This document shows, piece after piece, positions 1 to 9,126 of a DNA stretch of 64,000 bases. The DNA is from Azolla caroliniana. Taxonomy: Eukaryota; Polypodiophyta. The stretch lies in assembly GCA_043228905.1 (NCBI GenBank), contig JBHGNT010000036.1, forward strand, positions 217,520-281,519, written 5' to 3'. The stretch's first letter is position 1, and each line of letters begins with the position of its first letter. A program made the position numbers and the translations under genes. A model generated the notes under the pieces. It was given only the letters and a program-made list of their open reading frames with translations. It was not told the DNA's origin and searched no databases.

Positions 1-990
1 TTGCCATGAATCTTTCAATGCTGCTAGACAATCTATTATTGGGATCTTGATATTGATTAAGTTGAGTGTAATTGGTTTTTTCAATCCAGATTCATAAACT
101 TTATGGCAAGGATGGTTGCATGATATGGCTAGGACCCTTAAGATCCAGAGTCAAAATCCCTAAAAGATCTATGTTACTTTGAATTAAGATACAAGTGGCC
201 ACTTTGACTTGCGTTAATTGCTTATTGTTATTGTGACAATTACAATAGTTACTATATGGGAAGTTTCTTGTTTCCCCTTTGTTTTTGGGAATTGTTTTTA
301 TAAGAACGTTAGATAACGTCAAAGCTCACTTAGGGGAATAATGATCTTAAACAAGTGAGTACCAAGTGCCAAACCAATTCCATAGAGCAATAGATTGTGC
401 ATCCATGGGCCATAAGTTGAGGAACTCAAAACTGATGATGAGAGAATTGAGAAGATAGTTAGGTGGAATAATGATTAAGGACCACACTTATAAATTTTAT
501 AACCAATTGCATGAAAAAGGAACCCATTGACATTTCACAAACACAACATCGAATGTTTAGAGGAAAAAGGTCACCAAATTACAAGGATCAATTTTGTTAG
601 TCCTCATCATAATTTTTATGCCCAACGATTTAAACTATCCTAAAAAGCACAAAATCTAAACCCCAGAAAAAGCTTGGCCTAGGGAGCAACAGTTTGGGTC
701 TCCCCTTATGAAGTGTACGATATTTCCTCAAGATGTTTCTAATCCTTTCCTGGGCGAAGAGGAAACTTGGATGGAACTCAGACATCTAAAGAAGATGACG
801 AAATCATGCGGACACAAAACTGCTAGAGAGCAAAAGAAGAGGGATAAGAAGGTGAAGCCGAGAAGTATTATTTGAAGAATGCGTCTCTCTTCTTCATGTA
901 GCCAGAATTCGAAGCCATTTCTAATACTCACATATTATGTGTGTGTGAAACCTCAAAATCGATTCCCACACACATACTTTTTATTATTAT
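1..990. other. AT-rich stretch without recognisable gene
   Basis: The short open frames on the minus strand (73 and 67 codons) have no recognisable motifs, no splice context and no low-complexity-free conserved core. I see no domain, RNA gene or terminal repeat in this stretch. It may be decayed intergenic or transposon DNA. Confidence 0.5.
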
Positions 991-994
991 CGTA

Positions 995-1072
995 GTTACC
1001 TTACCCTAATGGTAAGTTGTTAGCACTACAAGCACTACGTTGTGGGTTCGAAACCCAACTTCCTCACCTCTT
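995..1072 (+). repeat. tRNA-like sequence with B box, possible SINE head
   Basis: A perfect internal pol III B box, GGTTCGAAACC, lies at 1045-1055 inside a short T-arm-like palindrome. About 35-45 bases upstream is a weak A-box-like stretch around the words ttaccctaatggtaag. The spacing is tRNA-like but no complete cloverleaf can be drawn, so a tRNA-derived SINE head is more likely than a functional tRNA gene. It faces the minus-strand tRNA-like unit at 1118-1190. Confidence 0.35.
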
Positions 1073-1117
1073 TATTATATACTTCTTATATATCTCTTAA
1101 TTCACTAGATGCCACTG

Positions 1118-1190
1118 TGGAATGTAGGGGTTGAACCCATGACCACCTGGTCTCCATTGGGCAACCTTACCAATTGAGCTACATCCATCT
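1118..1190 (-). repeat. tRNA-derived SINE head (A and B boxes)
   Basis: On the minus strand an A box TAGCTCAATTGG (1170-1181) and a B box GGTTCAACCCC (1127-1137) sit at tRNA-like spacing. The ends GGATGTA and TACATTC can pair as an acceptor-like stem. The D and anticodon arms do not fold properly, so this is a tRNA-related sequence such as a SINE 5' region and not a working tRNA. No clear SINE 3' tail was found. Confidence 0.5.
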
Positions 1191-1193
1191 GGG

Positions 1194-1237
1194 CTCTCTC
1201 TCTCTCTCCTTTTTTCTCACCTCCTTTTCCACGCGTG

Positions 1238-1301
<64 letters not shown>

Positions 1302-1302
1302 A
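1194..1302. repeat. (CT)n microsatellite
   Basis: Two CT dinucleotide runs, a short one from about 1194 and a long uninterrupted one at about 1243-1300. They precede the GC-rich block and probably belong to the 5' UTR of the LINE. The translated frame of repeated Ser-Leu over it is not a gene. Confidence 0.9.
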
Positions 1303-1576
1303 CGGCTCTCTCTGTCGCTGTCGTCGTTGTCGCCGCTGTCGCCGTCACCGTCGCCGTCGTCTGCAGCCGTTGTCTGCAGCCGCTGCAACCGTCGCCGTCT
1401 GCTCTCTCTCTCTCTCTCGCTCGCTTCCTCGTCTCTCTCTGTCACCGGCTAGTGTCGTCGCCGTCGCCGTCGCCGTCGCTGCCGTTATCTGCGGCCGTCG
1501 CCGTCTGCCACCGTGCAGTCGTCCACCGTCAGCTGCCGCCGTCTGCCGTCGGCTGCCGTCGTCTACCGTCGTTTGA
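1303..1576. repeat. GC-rich CGT/CCG triplet-rich block
   Basis: An imperfect array of GTCGCC/GTCTGC-type triplets with short CT runs, far more GC- and CpG-rich than the surrounding AT-rich DNA. It lies between the CT tract and LINE ORF1 and may be the LINE promoter/5' UTR, which in this class is internal. No coding content is credible: both strands give low-complexity Arg/Val or Thr/Ala proteins. Confidence 0.6.
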
Positions 1577-1775
1577 CGACTGCCACCGTCACGGGGTGTT
1601 TTCTTCTCCGTTCTTGATGTGGTGAAGTACCTTTTTCTCGACGAGTTCGTGGGTGGGTTCTTTTGGTGTGCTCGTCCCGTGCTACAAAATGCCGATGTGA
1701 TTGCGACACACACACAAACTCGGCTAAGTCTCGAACCCATTTATTTTACCTTCTTTTTTTCTTATTGACACCACA

Positions 1776-2588
1776 ATGACGTCTAGACGGACTAAGGAAC
1801 TTAAGGATATACAAGACGAGGCTATAAGTAAGGAGGACTTTTTAGATATGTTTAATCGTTTAACAAAAATAGAGATGGATATGAAAAAATGGGTGAAAGA
1901 CACCGAAACCTACAAGAAAAAAGATAGAGAGGAAAAAGATGCCCTCAAGGCCGAAATAGAACAACTTAAAGTAGAAAACATCGACCTTAAAAAACAACTT
2001 AAGGACATCGAGGTATCTCGAGAAGACGATGAAATATCCTCTATAGAGGATATAAAGGACGAAATTAAAAAAATTAAAGAGGAAGTTAATAATAACATAG
2101 AGTTAGCTAAAATGGGTTGGGTAGATGTGGTTAAAAGAAACATTAAAAAAGAAATAAAAGAGGAAAATATTGTTAACACCACCCTTGAAGAAGAGAAAAT
2201 GCGTCAGGCCCGACGCTTAAATGTACGTGTCACTGGGCTCAAGGAAGGTGCATCCCCAAATGAGGACGCACAAACACTTGGGAAAATGTTAGGGTATACA
2301 GAGGCCCTACCTATCACCAAAGCATGGAGGGCCGGGCGTGACACAACTAGGAAGAGAGCCTTAGTCCTTCAATTTAAAGACTTAGACTCTAGAATCACTT
2401 TCTTTAAGAAGAGACCAATCCTTCGAGGAATGGATGGGGACCCCATCTATCTCGATGAAGACCTCACTAAGATGCAAATTGAGCATCGCAAGAGTTGTAT
2501 GCCACGAGTTATGCAAGCTCGTAAAGAAGGCCATCGCGCCTTTTACCGAGACGGGCGAGTGATCATAAATGATCGCACTACTAACTAA
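1776..2588 (+). CDS. LINE ORF1 nucleic-acid-binding protein (coiled coil + RRM-like)
   Basis: A 270-residue protein starting at ATG 1776. Residues ~15-125 are a Lys/Glu-rich heptad-repeat coiled coil. Residues ~140-215 resemble the RRM of L1 ORF1 proteins, beginning RRLNVRVTGLKEG. The last ~50 residues (containing PIYLDEDLT, then basic and aromatic residues, ending GRVIIND) resemble the ORF1 C-terminal domain. In L1 elements ORF1 trimerises through the coiled coil and coats the element RNA as a nucleic-acid chaperone. There is no CCHC knuckle. The frame is uninterrupted. The assignment rests on architecture and on ORF2 lying 36 bases downstream. Confidence 0.75.
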   Translation: MTSRRTKELKDIQDEAISKEDFLDMFNRLTKIEMDMKKWVKDTETYKKKDREEKDALKAEIEQLKVENIDLKKQLKDIEVSREDDEISSIEDIKDEIKKIKEEVNNNIELAKMGWVDVVKRNIKKEIKEENIVNTTLEEEKMRQARRLNVRVTGLKEGASPNEDAQTLGKMLGYTEALPITKAWRAGRDTTRKRALVLQFKDLDSRITFFKKRPILRGMDGDPIYLDEDLTKMQIEHRKSCMPRVMQARKEGHRAFYRDGRVIINDRTTN

Positions 2589-2624
2589 CGACGTGTGGCC
2601 CATGTGACAGAAAATGCACTTAGG

Positions 2625-5600
2625 ATGACCCTATGGAATTGTAATGGCGCACTCTGGGCACACCCCGGCCGCCTAGAGGAGATACTAAAGGTATCTGATA
2701 TACTTTTCTTGGTAGAAACACATCAGAGCCCAAATAGAGGACTCCCACGGGTCGAAGGATTCCGTTGGGAGTCCGCTTTTAGACAAACCTCACGTCGACA
2801 CACTACTAGGGGATCTGGAGGTGTCGCGATACTATTTCGTAGAGAGCTACATAATAGGATAGAAATAATGAAGATAGACCCAGAAGCTCGTTTTATGTGG
2901 GTGAAAGTCTCCACAAGCAAAGACCATGCAATATTTTTCGCCATTTGTTACTTTCCCCCAGAAGGATCCCGTTATAATATTAGTGGCTTGACGAGATTAG
3001 TCGATGAAGGAATGCCACATGGGCCTTCTCCATACGAACCCCTATTGGATGACATAATCCGATATTCTTCCCAAGGAGAAGTATTTCTTGTAGGAGACTT
3101 CAATGCGAGAACCCAATCCCGACAATGCACAGTATTTCAGATGAATAGAAACCTAGAAATGGTAAATGTTGATCCTTTAGACATAGGCACCACACGTAGA
3201 TCAAAGGATCAAGGTGCGGACGCCACGAGCTTTGGCCATCACCTGCTTGAACTTGGCAGTCGGCACCAGATGGTCATATATAATGGTTTAGCTAAGTGGC
3301 CGGGCTCGGAAGAGCTCACATGTTTCCCACATGGAGGAGGGGAAAGCACAGTTGACTATCTAATAGGGCGCCCGACAGCTACCCACTTGATTAACTCCTT
3401 CCGAGTGGCCCCATGCCCTATTGGCGCAGACCATAGCTTCTTATACTTCGAGCTAAAATGTGATATCTCTAAGGTCACCAAGTCTAGTCAACCATGCCAT
3501 CACACCACAATACATTTCACACATGAGCTCTCTGACATATACTCTCAACATGTTCAGGCCCATCTCCCCTCCATTGATCCCTCTCTACCGTTAGAAAGCC
3601 TTAGTACAAAACTCACACACATCCTTCACTCCGCAGCAGCTAGCAGTTTCCCATATACAAAACACTCAAATCAAGGTAGATCAGGATCAATGCCACAAAA
3701 TAAATGGTATGACGAGGATTGTAGGGACCTACATAGACAACTTACAGTATCGCAACTCAATGGTAGTATTACCTCCACACAAGCTCGCAAAGAAATGCGT
3801 AAGATGACACGTCGTAAGAGACGAGCGTGGGAGGCATCCCAATACTGGGAACTCTACCATATGCTCATGAGTAGCGATTGCGCCACGGCATGGAAGAGAC
3901 TACGGGAGCCAAGACCACAAACACCCATCGAAGATCCCGAAACTTGGCACACATATACAGAGAGACTTTACCAAATCCCAAACCAACCACCTTTTCCAAT
4001 GCCTTCCACACCCCGGCCTACCACGGGGACACTTTTCACGACCTCTAGGGTCATGAAGGTCATAAAGAAATTACAACATAGGAAGTCCATGGACCACACA
4101 GGATTGCGAGCAGAACACATTATATATGCGAGAGAGTGCCTAGCTCCCTTGCTAACTCTAATCTTCAATCGTGCCCTTGCGGAGGGTTTTCCACCACAGT
4201 GGACTATGAATACAGTGACCCCCATACATAAAGGGGGGGACCCCATGGACCCAAATACATATAGGACGATTATGATAGGCCATACCCTTGCTAAGTTATA
4301 TGGTGCAGTAATGGAAGCAGAGCTTAGCGACTACATGGAGACCCTAAACCTTCGTGCACCTGAACAAGCTGGCTTTAGACGAGCCTTCTCCACTATTGAT
4401 CACATCTTCACACTTAGATGCCTAATTGACCAAACTAGGGCTCGCAAGAAGAGATTATATTGTTGTTTTGTGGACTTCCGCAAAGCCTTTGACACAGTCC
4501 CTAGAGATCGGTTGTCTGATAGACTTAAAAGCTTGAGGATACCAGATGATATGGTATGGGCCATCTACGCACTATATGAACAAGTGTCCGGGTGTGTCCG
4601 ATGCCCAGGTGGCCTATCCAATCGTTTCACTAGCACTATTGGTGTAAAACAAGGTTGCCCCCTATCACCGACGCTTTTTGGGATCTACATTGATGAGATC
4701 ACAGATTTTATTGCTCGTGAGGGAGGCACCGGAGTGGTCCTTGGGGATACGCAGGTTCGTATCTTGCTCTATGCAGATGACATAGTTTTGCTCTCTGAAT
4801 CCGAACACGACCTACAGAGGCACCTCAATGCCTTAGATGACTTTTGTGTACAACGAGGATTGGTAGTGAATCTAGGGAAAACGAAAGTCCTTATCTTCCA
4901 CACATCGGCCCAAGTTAGAGCTAAGTGTCACCTAACTATCTCCCATAGCCCAGTCGAGGTGGTTGGATCGTACGTATATCTCGGAGTCACTTTTAGTGCC
5001 CGCTCAGGTAAATTTTCGATGACACAGGCAGCGAAGGATAGACTCACGAGAGGACATGCATCGCTCTCACTCCTAGAGAGACAATGCCACCAAGCACACT
5101 TTCAAGAGCCACGGACTAAAGGGTGGCTCTTTGACTCATTAGTGACCCCCTCCCTCATGTATGCATCTGCGGTTTGGGCTCCAGGATTACCATCCTTCAT
5201 GTGGACGCAATTAGAGAGACCATTGGTGATGATGCTATCACGCCAACTCCGAAGCAAATCGACTGTACCACATGACATTATTAGGGCCGAGTTCACGTTA
5301 CCCCCAATGCTAGTAGAGGCACTTTTTCAACTTGTAGTCTTTATTGATAGGATACATAGCCAACCACATGATAGAATATCTCATCAAGCCTTTAAGGCCT
5401 CTCGATCATTGTATGAGTCCGGCTATACTAGCTCATGGTATGGCATGATGGTGACTTGGCTTCTTGCGAATGGTCTAGACATTAATAACCTACCTCCCCT
5501 TAGGTACAACCACACGAGTGATAACACCTTAATCTCTCATGAGAACCGCAATAAAGTAATACGCCAAGAAATATGGCAAATTTACACTTGGTGTAAATGG

Positions 5601-6326
5601 ATCACCCCACTAGAGCCACTCCCATCTAAAATGTCGTACTATAAGAAACACTTCATGCACTTCTCTGAGTTAGGTTTTATCACACGGCCAAAATATCTAG
5701 ATGTATTCTTACCACATGCACTAAGGGTTGCCATTGGACAACTTAGAATATCGTCTCACCAACTTGAGATTGAAAATGGCCGTACTAGTGGAGTCCCTAG
5801 GGAGGAAAGGATATGTAGGTTATGTCACATAGAGATAGAGGATGAGTACCACTTTACTTGCAAGTGTCCAACCTATGCCGAGATAAGGGCAAAATACCAA
5901 GACATACTTGGTCCGTCTCCCACCCTCCCCAAACTATTAGATACTCTAGATATAAAGAAATTAGGCAAATACATTCTAGAGCTAAAACAACACAGAGAGA
6001 ATAAATTACAAAATGTTGACAATAATGTTGCTAATGATCACGAACATGTAACAAATGCAGTTTTTCAGGAACCTGAGGAGACAACGAATGCCGACACACT
6101 TGCACCACTCGGCCTTTCCATTGATGAGGCAGAAAACCAGAGAAGAACCAGACGTCCTTGGGTGCCGGGTTTCCAAACAACTCAACGTGATGTGGACGCA
6201 ATATTGAAAATAAGGGAACGTGAGCTACACCGCCTAGAAGCCATGGCTAGGGCACTCTCTACATTGGAACCCACATCAAGACCCTTTGACCCCCCACTTC
6301 TTTTCGAGAGGCTTGGGTGGAAATAA
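2625..6326 (+). CDS. LINE ORF2: AP endonuclease / reverse transcriptase
   Basis: The first in-frame ATG is at 2625, giving about 1233 residues; a GTG at 2595 extends the open frame but is not a normal eukaryotic start. An APE-like endonuclease occupies residues ~1-280, with TLWNCNG, VETHQ, GDFNART and GADHSF motifs. The reverse transcriptase lies around residues 480-760, with GFRRAFSTIDH, FVDFRKAFD and the catalytic YADD near residue 715, plus IGVKQGCPLSP. A C-terminal zinc motif CRLC-x8-H-x4-C is at roughly 5811-5870. The endonuclease nicks the target and RT copies the RNA by target-primed reverse transcription. The frame is fully open, so the copy could be coding-competent. No RNase H domain is evident. 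Confidence 0.9.
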   Translation: MTLWNCNGALWAHPGRLEEILKVSDILFLVETHQSPNRGLPRVEGFRWESAFRQTSRRHTTRGSGGVAILFRRELHNRIEIMKIDPEARFMWVKVSTSKDHAIFFAICYFPPEGSRYNISGLTRLVDEGMPHGPSPYEPLLDDIIRYSSQGEVFLVGDFNARTQSRQCTVFQMNRNLEMVNVDPLDIGTTRRSKDQGADATSFGHHLLELGSRHQMVIYNGLAKWPGSEELTCFPHGGGESTVDYLIGRPTATHLINSFRVAPCPIGADHSFLYFELKCDISKVTKSSQPCHHTTIHFTHELSDIYSQHVQAHLPSIDPSLPLESLSTKLTHILHSAAASSFPYTKHSNQGRSGSMPQNKWYDEDCRDLHRQLTVSQLNGSITSTQARKEMRKMTRRKRRAWEASQYWELYHMLMSSDCATAWKRLREPRPQTPIEDPETWHTYTERLYQIPNQPPFPMPSTPRPTTGTLFTTSRVMKVIKKLQHRKSMDHTGLRAEHIIYARECLAPLLTLIFNRALAEGFPPQWTMNTVTPIHKGGDPMDPNTYRTIMIGHTLAKLYGAVMEAELSDYMETLNLRAPEQAGFRRAFSTIDHIFTLRCLIDQTRARKKRLYCCFVDFRKAFDTVPRDRLSDRLKSLRIPDDMVWAIYALYEQVSGCVRCPGGLSNRFTSTIGVKQGCPLSPTLFGIYIDEITDFIAREGGTGVVLGDTQVRILLYADDIVLLSESEHDLQRHLNALDDFCVQRGLVVNLGKTKVLIFHTSAQVRAKCHLTISHSPVEVVGSYVYLGVTFSARSGKFSMTQAAKDRLTRGHASLSLLERQCHQAHFQEPRTKGWLFDSLVTPSLMYASAVWAPGLPSFMWTQLERPLVMMLSRQLRSKSTVPHDIIRAEFTLPPMLVEALFQLVVFIDRIHSQPHDRISHQAFKASRSLYESGYTSSWYGMMVTWLLANGLDINNLPPLRYNHTSDNTLISHENRNKVIRQEIWQIYTWCKWITPLEPLPSKMSYYKKHFMHFSELGFITRPKYLDVFLPHALRVAIGQLRISSHQLEIENGRTSGVPREERICRLCHIEIEDEYHFTCKCPTYAEIRAKYQDILGPSPTLPKLLDTLDIKKLGKYILELKQHRENKLQNVDNNVANDHEHVTNAVFQEPEETTNADTLAPLGLSIDEAENQRRTRRPWVPGFQTTQRDVDAILKIRERELHRLEAMARALSTLEPTSRPFDPPLLFERLGWK

Positions 6327-6540
6327 AATTAGGCTTAGTGTATAGTCACTTTCGAGTATACTACATATTGTACACTACTAGAACTCTTTTAGTTTAAGTT
6401 CTATTTTTTTTTACTTAATTTTATTTTTAGTTATGATGACTGGATAAATACTCTATTGTTGTAAACCAATTGTCTCATGGGCCAAATTTGGCCTTAGAAG
6501 ACGTTAATACATCTTTCTTTCTTTCTTTCTTTCTCTCTCC
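6327..6540 (+). other. LINE 3' UTR and TTTC tail
   Basis: About 200 bases after the ORF2 stop end in a conserved block (gtctcatgggccaaatttgg... gacgttaatacatc) followed by a TTTC-repeat tail. The same block and a similar tail recur at about 7600-7680 after the second copy. This defines the element's 3' end and shows the two copies share one tail type. Confidence 0.75.
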
Positions 6541-7680
6541 CATCAAGCCTTTAAGGCTTCTCGAGCGCTGTATGAGTCCGATTATACTAGCTCATGGTAT
6601 GGCATGATGGTGAGTTGGCTTCTTGCCAACGGTCTAGACATTAATAACCTCCCCCCCCTTAAGTACGACCACACGACTGATAACACTTTAATCTCTCATG
6701 AGGACCGTAATAAAGTAATACGCCAAGAAATATGGCAAATTTATACTCGGCATAAATGGATCACCCCACTAGAGCCACTCCCATCTAAAATAAGGAACTC
6801 TTTATGCACTTCTCTAAGTTAGGTTTTATCACGTGACCAAGATATCTAGATGTATTCTTACCACATGCACTAAGGGTTGCCATTGGTCAACTTACAATAT
6901 CATCTCACCAACTTGAGATTGAGAATGGACGTACTAATGGAGTCCTTAGGGAGGAAAGGATATGTAGGTTATGCCACATAGAGATAGAGGATGAATACCA
7001 TTTTACATGCAAATGCCCCACCTATGCCGAGATAAGGGCAAAATACCAAGACATACTTGGTTCCTCTCCCACCCTTCCTAAACTATTAGATACACTAGAT
7101 ATAAAGAAATTAGGTAGATACATCTTAGAATTGAAACAACACAGAGAGAATAAGTTACAAAACGTTGATAATAATGTTGCTAATGTTTACCAACATGTAA
7201 CAAATGAAGTTTTTCAAGAATAGGGGGAGCCAATGAATGTCGACACACCTGCACCACTCGAGCTTTTCCTTGATGAAGCAGAAAAACAAAGAACCAAACG
7301 CCCTTGGATGCCGGGTTTCAAAGCAACTCGACGAGATGTAGAAGCAATAAAGAAAATAAGGGACCGTGAACTACACTGCCTAGAAGCCATGGCTAGGGCA
7401 CTCTATGCATCGGGACCATGGGTCACACCCACACCAAAAACTTTTGACCTCCCACTTCTTTTTGAGAGACTTGGGTGGAAATGAGATTAGGCTTAGTGCA
7501 AAGTTTTGTACACTACTAGAACTCTTTTAGCTTAAGCTATTTTCCATTATTTTAGTTTTGATGATTGGATAAACACTGATTTTTGTTGTAAACCAATTGT
7601 CTCATGGGCCAAATTTGGCCTTAAAAGACGTTAATATATCTTTCTTCTTTCTTTCTTCTCTCTCTCTCTCTCTCTCTCTT
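6541..7680 (+). mobile_element. 5'-truncated relative of the preceding LINE
   Basis: Starts abruptly with catcaagcctttaaggc, which matches ORF2 of the upstream LINE at about 5383, and then follows its last ~950 coding bases and 3' UTR to a TTTC/CT tail. The coding remnant is broken by an indel near 6790 and by a stop near 7220, so two open pieces (6604-6822, 7233-7484) are only fragments. It lacks endonuclease and RT. The 5' truncation is normal for LINE insertions; its position exactly at the tail of the upstream copy is notable. Confidence 0.85.
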
Positions 7681-7940
7681 CGGGAGACTTGTCCAATCAC
7701 AATGCAAGAATAGAAGCAAGGCTTTACACTTACAGGTTTCAACATCAATGGTAAGTTTATTTTCTTCCTCCTTTCTGCTCTCTCTCTCTCTCTCTCTCTC
7801 TCCTTGAGGCTTGTCCTCTACAAGAATAAAAGCAAGGCGTTTCACCTACAGATTTCAGCTCGGATATTTGAACGATATCATCACCCCTTTCACCTACAGA
7901 TTTCAGCTCGGATATTTGAACAATATCATCACCCCTTTAC
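7681..7940. repeat. Diverged duplication with exact-spaced 48-bp tandem repeat and CT tracts
   Basis: A segment with ...acttgtcc...aagaatagaagcaaggc... at 7687-7740 recurs diverged at 7807-7860, each copy preceded by a CT run. Within the second copy a 48-bp unit beginning ttcacctacagatttcag occurs twice head-to-tail (7841-7888, 7889-7936) with a single apparent difference (aacgat/aacaat). No protein-coding sense is apparent. Confidence 0.7.
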
Positions 7941-8226
7941 AAGCCTGCATCATCTCTTTGAAGGCATTTTAGGACCCAACAACACAGGTTTTTATCTCTT
8001 CTTCTTTTATATGTTAGTTTTTCTGGGGAAACCCCCCCTAATTTCTTGAAGCTGTAACCTTTTTATTTTGTCTTGTTGCCTATTCATGCTTTTCATTTTG
8101 GAAAACCTGAAATTTGAAACACATTGAATCCTACAAAAAACTAGTTTTGTTTTTGCCTTGTGGCGGGGTTTTGATATATTGTTGATCAAGCTAGAGTTGC
8201 ATTAGACATGAGTATTATAAGGTGAA
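7941..8226. other. No recognisable gene; flank of Copia remnant
   Basis: T-rich sequence between the tandem repeats and the RNase H fragment. I see no LTR boundary, primer-binding site or coding motif here, so the 5' part of the following Copia remnant has been lost or is unrecognisable. Confidence 0.4.
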
Positions 8227-8799
8227 CAGGGCGCTCATATGGCAAATCTCGGCAAAAAGCATTGGGAAGCGGTGAAAGGTATTATGAGATACCTCAAAGG
8301 CACAAAGGACTTGTGTATTTGCTTTGGAAAGCAGAAGGCATCTGTCGTCGGTTTTACGGATGCGGACTATGCTGGTCACGCAGACTGCAGGAAGTCTACT
8401 TCAGGGTATGTGTTTACTTTCACAGGAGGAGCGGTCTCTTGGATCTCCAGACTACAAAAGTGTGTTGCATTGTCTACTACAAAGGTAGAGTATGTTGCTT
8501 CCAATGAGGCATGCAAAGAGGCTTTATGGATTTCATATCTAGTGAGAGATCTTGGCATTACAGAGTTACCTATTCTTCATTGTGACAGCCAGAGTGCTAT
8601 CATGCTAGCTCGGAATCCCATCTTTCATGCAAAGACGAAGCACATAGAGGTGAAGTATCACTTCATTAGAGATGTACTTGACAGCAAAAACATTGAGCTT
8701 GTCAAAGTACATACAAATAATAATCCTACAGATCTTCTCACGAAGGGTCTTCCAGCTGAACGATTTGCTCATTGCCGACAGATGATGAGAGTTGGATAG
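8227..8799 (+). pseudogene. Copia RNase H fragment (Tnt1-like), 3' end of pol
   Basis: The C-terminal part of a Ty1/Copia polyprotein is open for ~190 codons. Recognisable pieces are KKHWEAVKGIMRYLKGT, the RNase H core GFTDADYAGHADCRKSTSGY, WISRLQKCVALSTTKVEY (the usual acidic T-E-A-E-Y has become T-K-V-E-Y), HCDSQSAI, KTKHIEVKYHFIRD and DLLTKGLP. Gag, protease, integrase and RT are missing upstream, so this is a truncated remnant. A polypurine-like tract and LTR start follow within 100 bases. Confidence 0.85.
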
Positions 8800-8896
8800 A
8801 TGTATGTATGTAGTTCAGGTTTGTACATACTTGGACTTAGCTGACTTTTTTTTTTGTTTTTTTCTTCTCACGGCACATTGCCTTTAGGTGGGAGGT

Positions 8897-9126
8897 TGTT
8901 GGGAATAAAGGGCCATCGTGCCTTTTATTAGTGCACGAGTGTGAACGCACTCGTAGCACACTTTTGACTTGTATATACATAATATCGAAAAACCAAAAAA
9001 GAGGTACACTCTTTGTACCCAAGACAACGTGCATCTCTCTCTCTCTCTCTCTGTGTCTCTCACTCAGACTCTCTCCCTCTCTGTTTTTGACCTAAACCCT
9101 AATCCTCGTGCTGCCTTCAAGGGGAT
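8897..9126 (+). repeat. Partial Copia 3' LTR
   Basis: After a purine run (ggtgggagg, 8887-8895) the sequence starts TGTTGGGAATAAAGG as an LTR would and contains CT microsatellite near 9033-9080. It stops without a recognisable CA end where the next Copia remnant begins in mid-integrase at about 9127. The 5' partner LTR was not found, so the LTR call rests on its place behind the RNase H domain. Confidence 0.55.

Larger units (their letters stand above)
1191..6540 (+). mobile_element. L1-clade-like LINE, apparently full length
   Basis: This non-LTR retrotransposon has a pyrimidine-rich and then GC-rich 5' region, a coiled-coil/RRM-type ORF1 (1776-2588), an endonuclease-reverse transcriptase ORF2 (to 6326), a ~210-bp 3' UTR and a tail of TTTC repeats ending near 6540 instead of poly(A). 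Both ORFs are open, so the copy is young. The 5' boundary is uncertain, since I could not find target duplications. A closely related 5'-truncated copy follows directly. ORF1 has a coiled coil and RRM-like core and lacks the DUF4283/zinc-knuckle layout usual in flowering-plant L1s. Confidence 0.8.

Noticed and set aside
995-1190. Functional tRNA genes
   Set aside because: Pol III boxes are present but no complete cloverleaf with a proper anticodon arm can be drawn.
1235-1740. Open frames through the CT and CGT tracts on both strands
   Set aside because: Ser-Leu, Arg/Val or Thr/Ala low complexity produced by simple repeats; no domain.
2595-2624. GTG at 2595 as ORF2 start
   Set aside because: Eukaryotic initiation at GTG is not expected; the in-frame ATG at 2625 precedes the first endonuclease motif.
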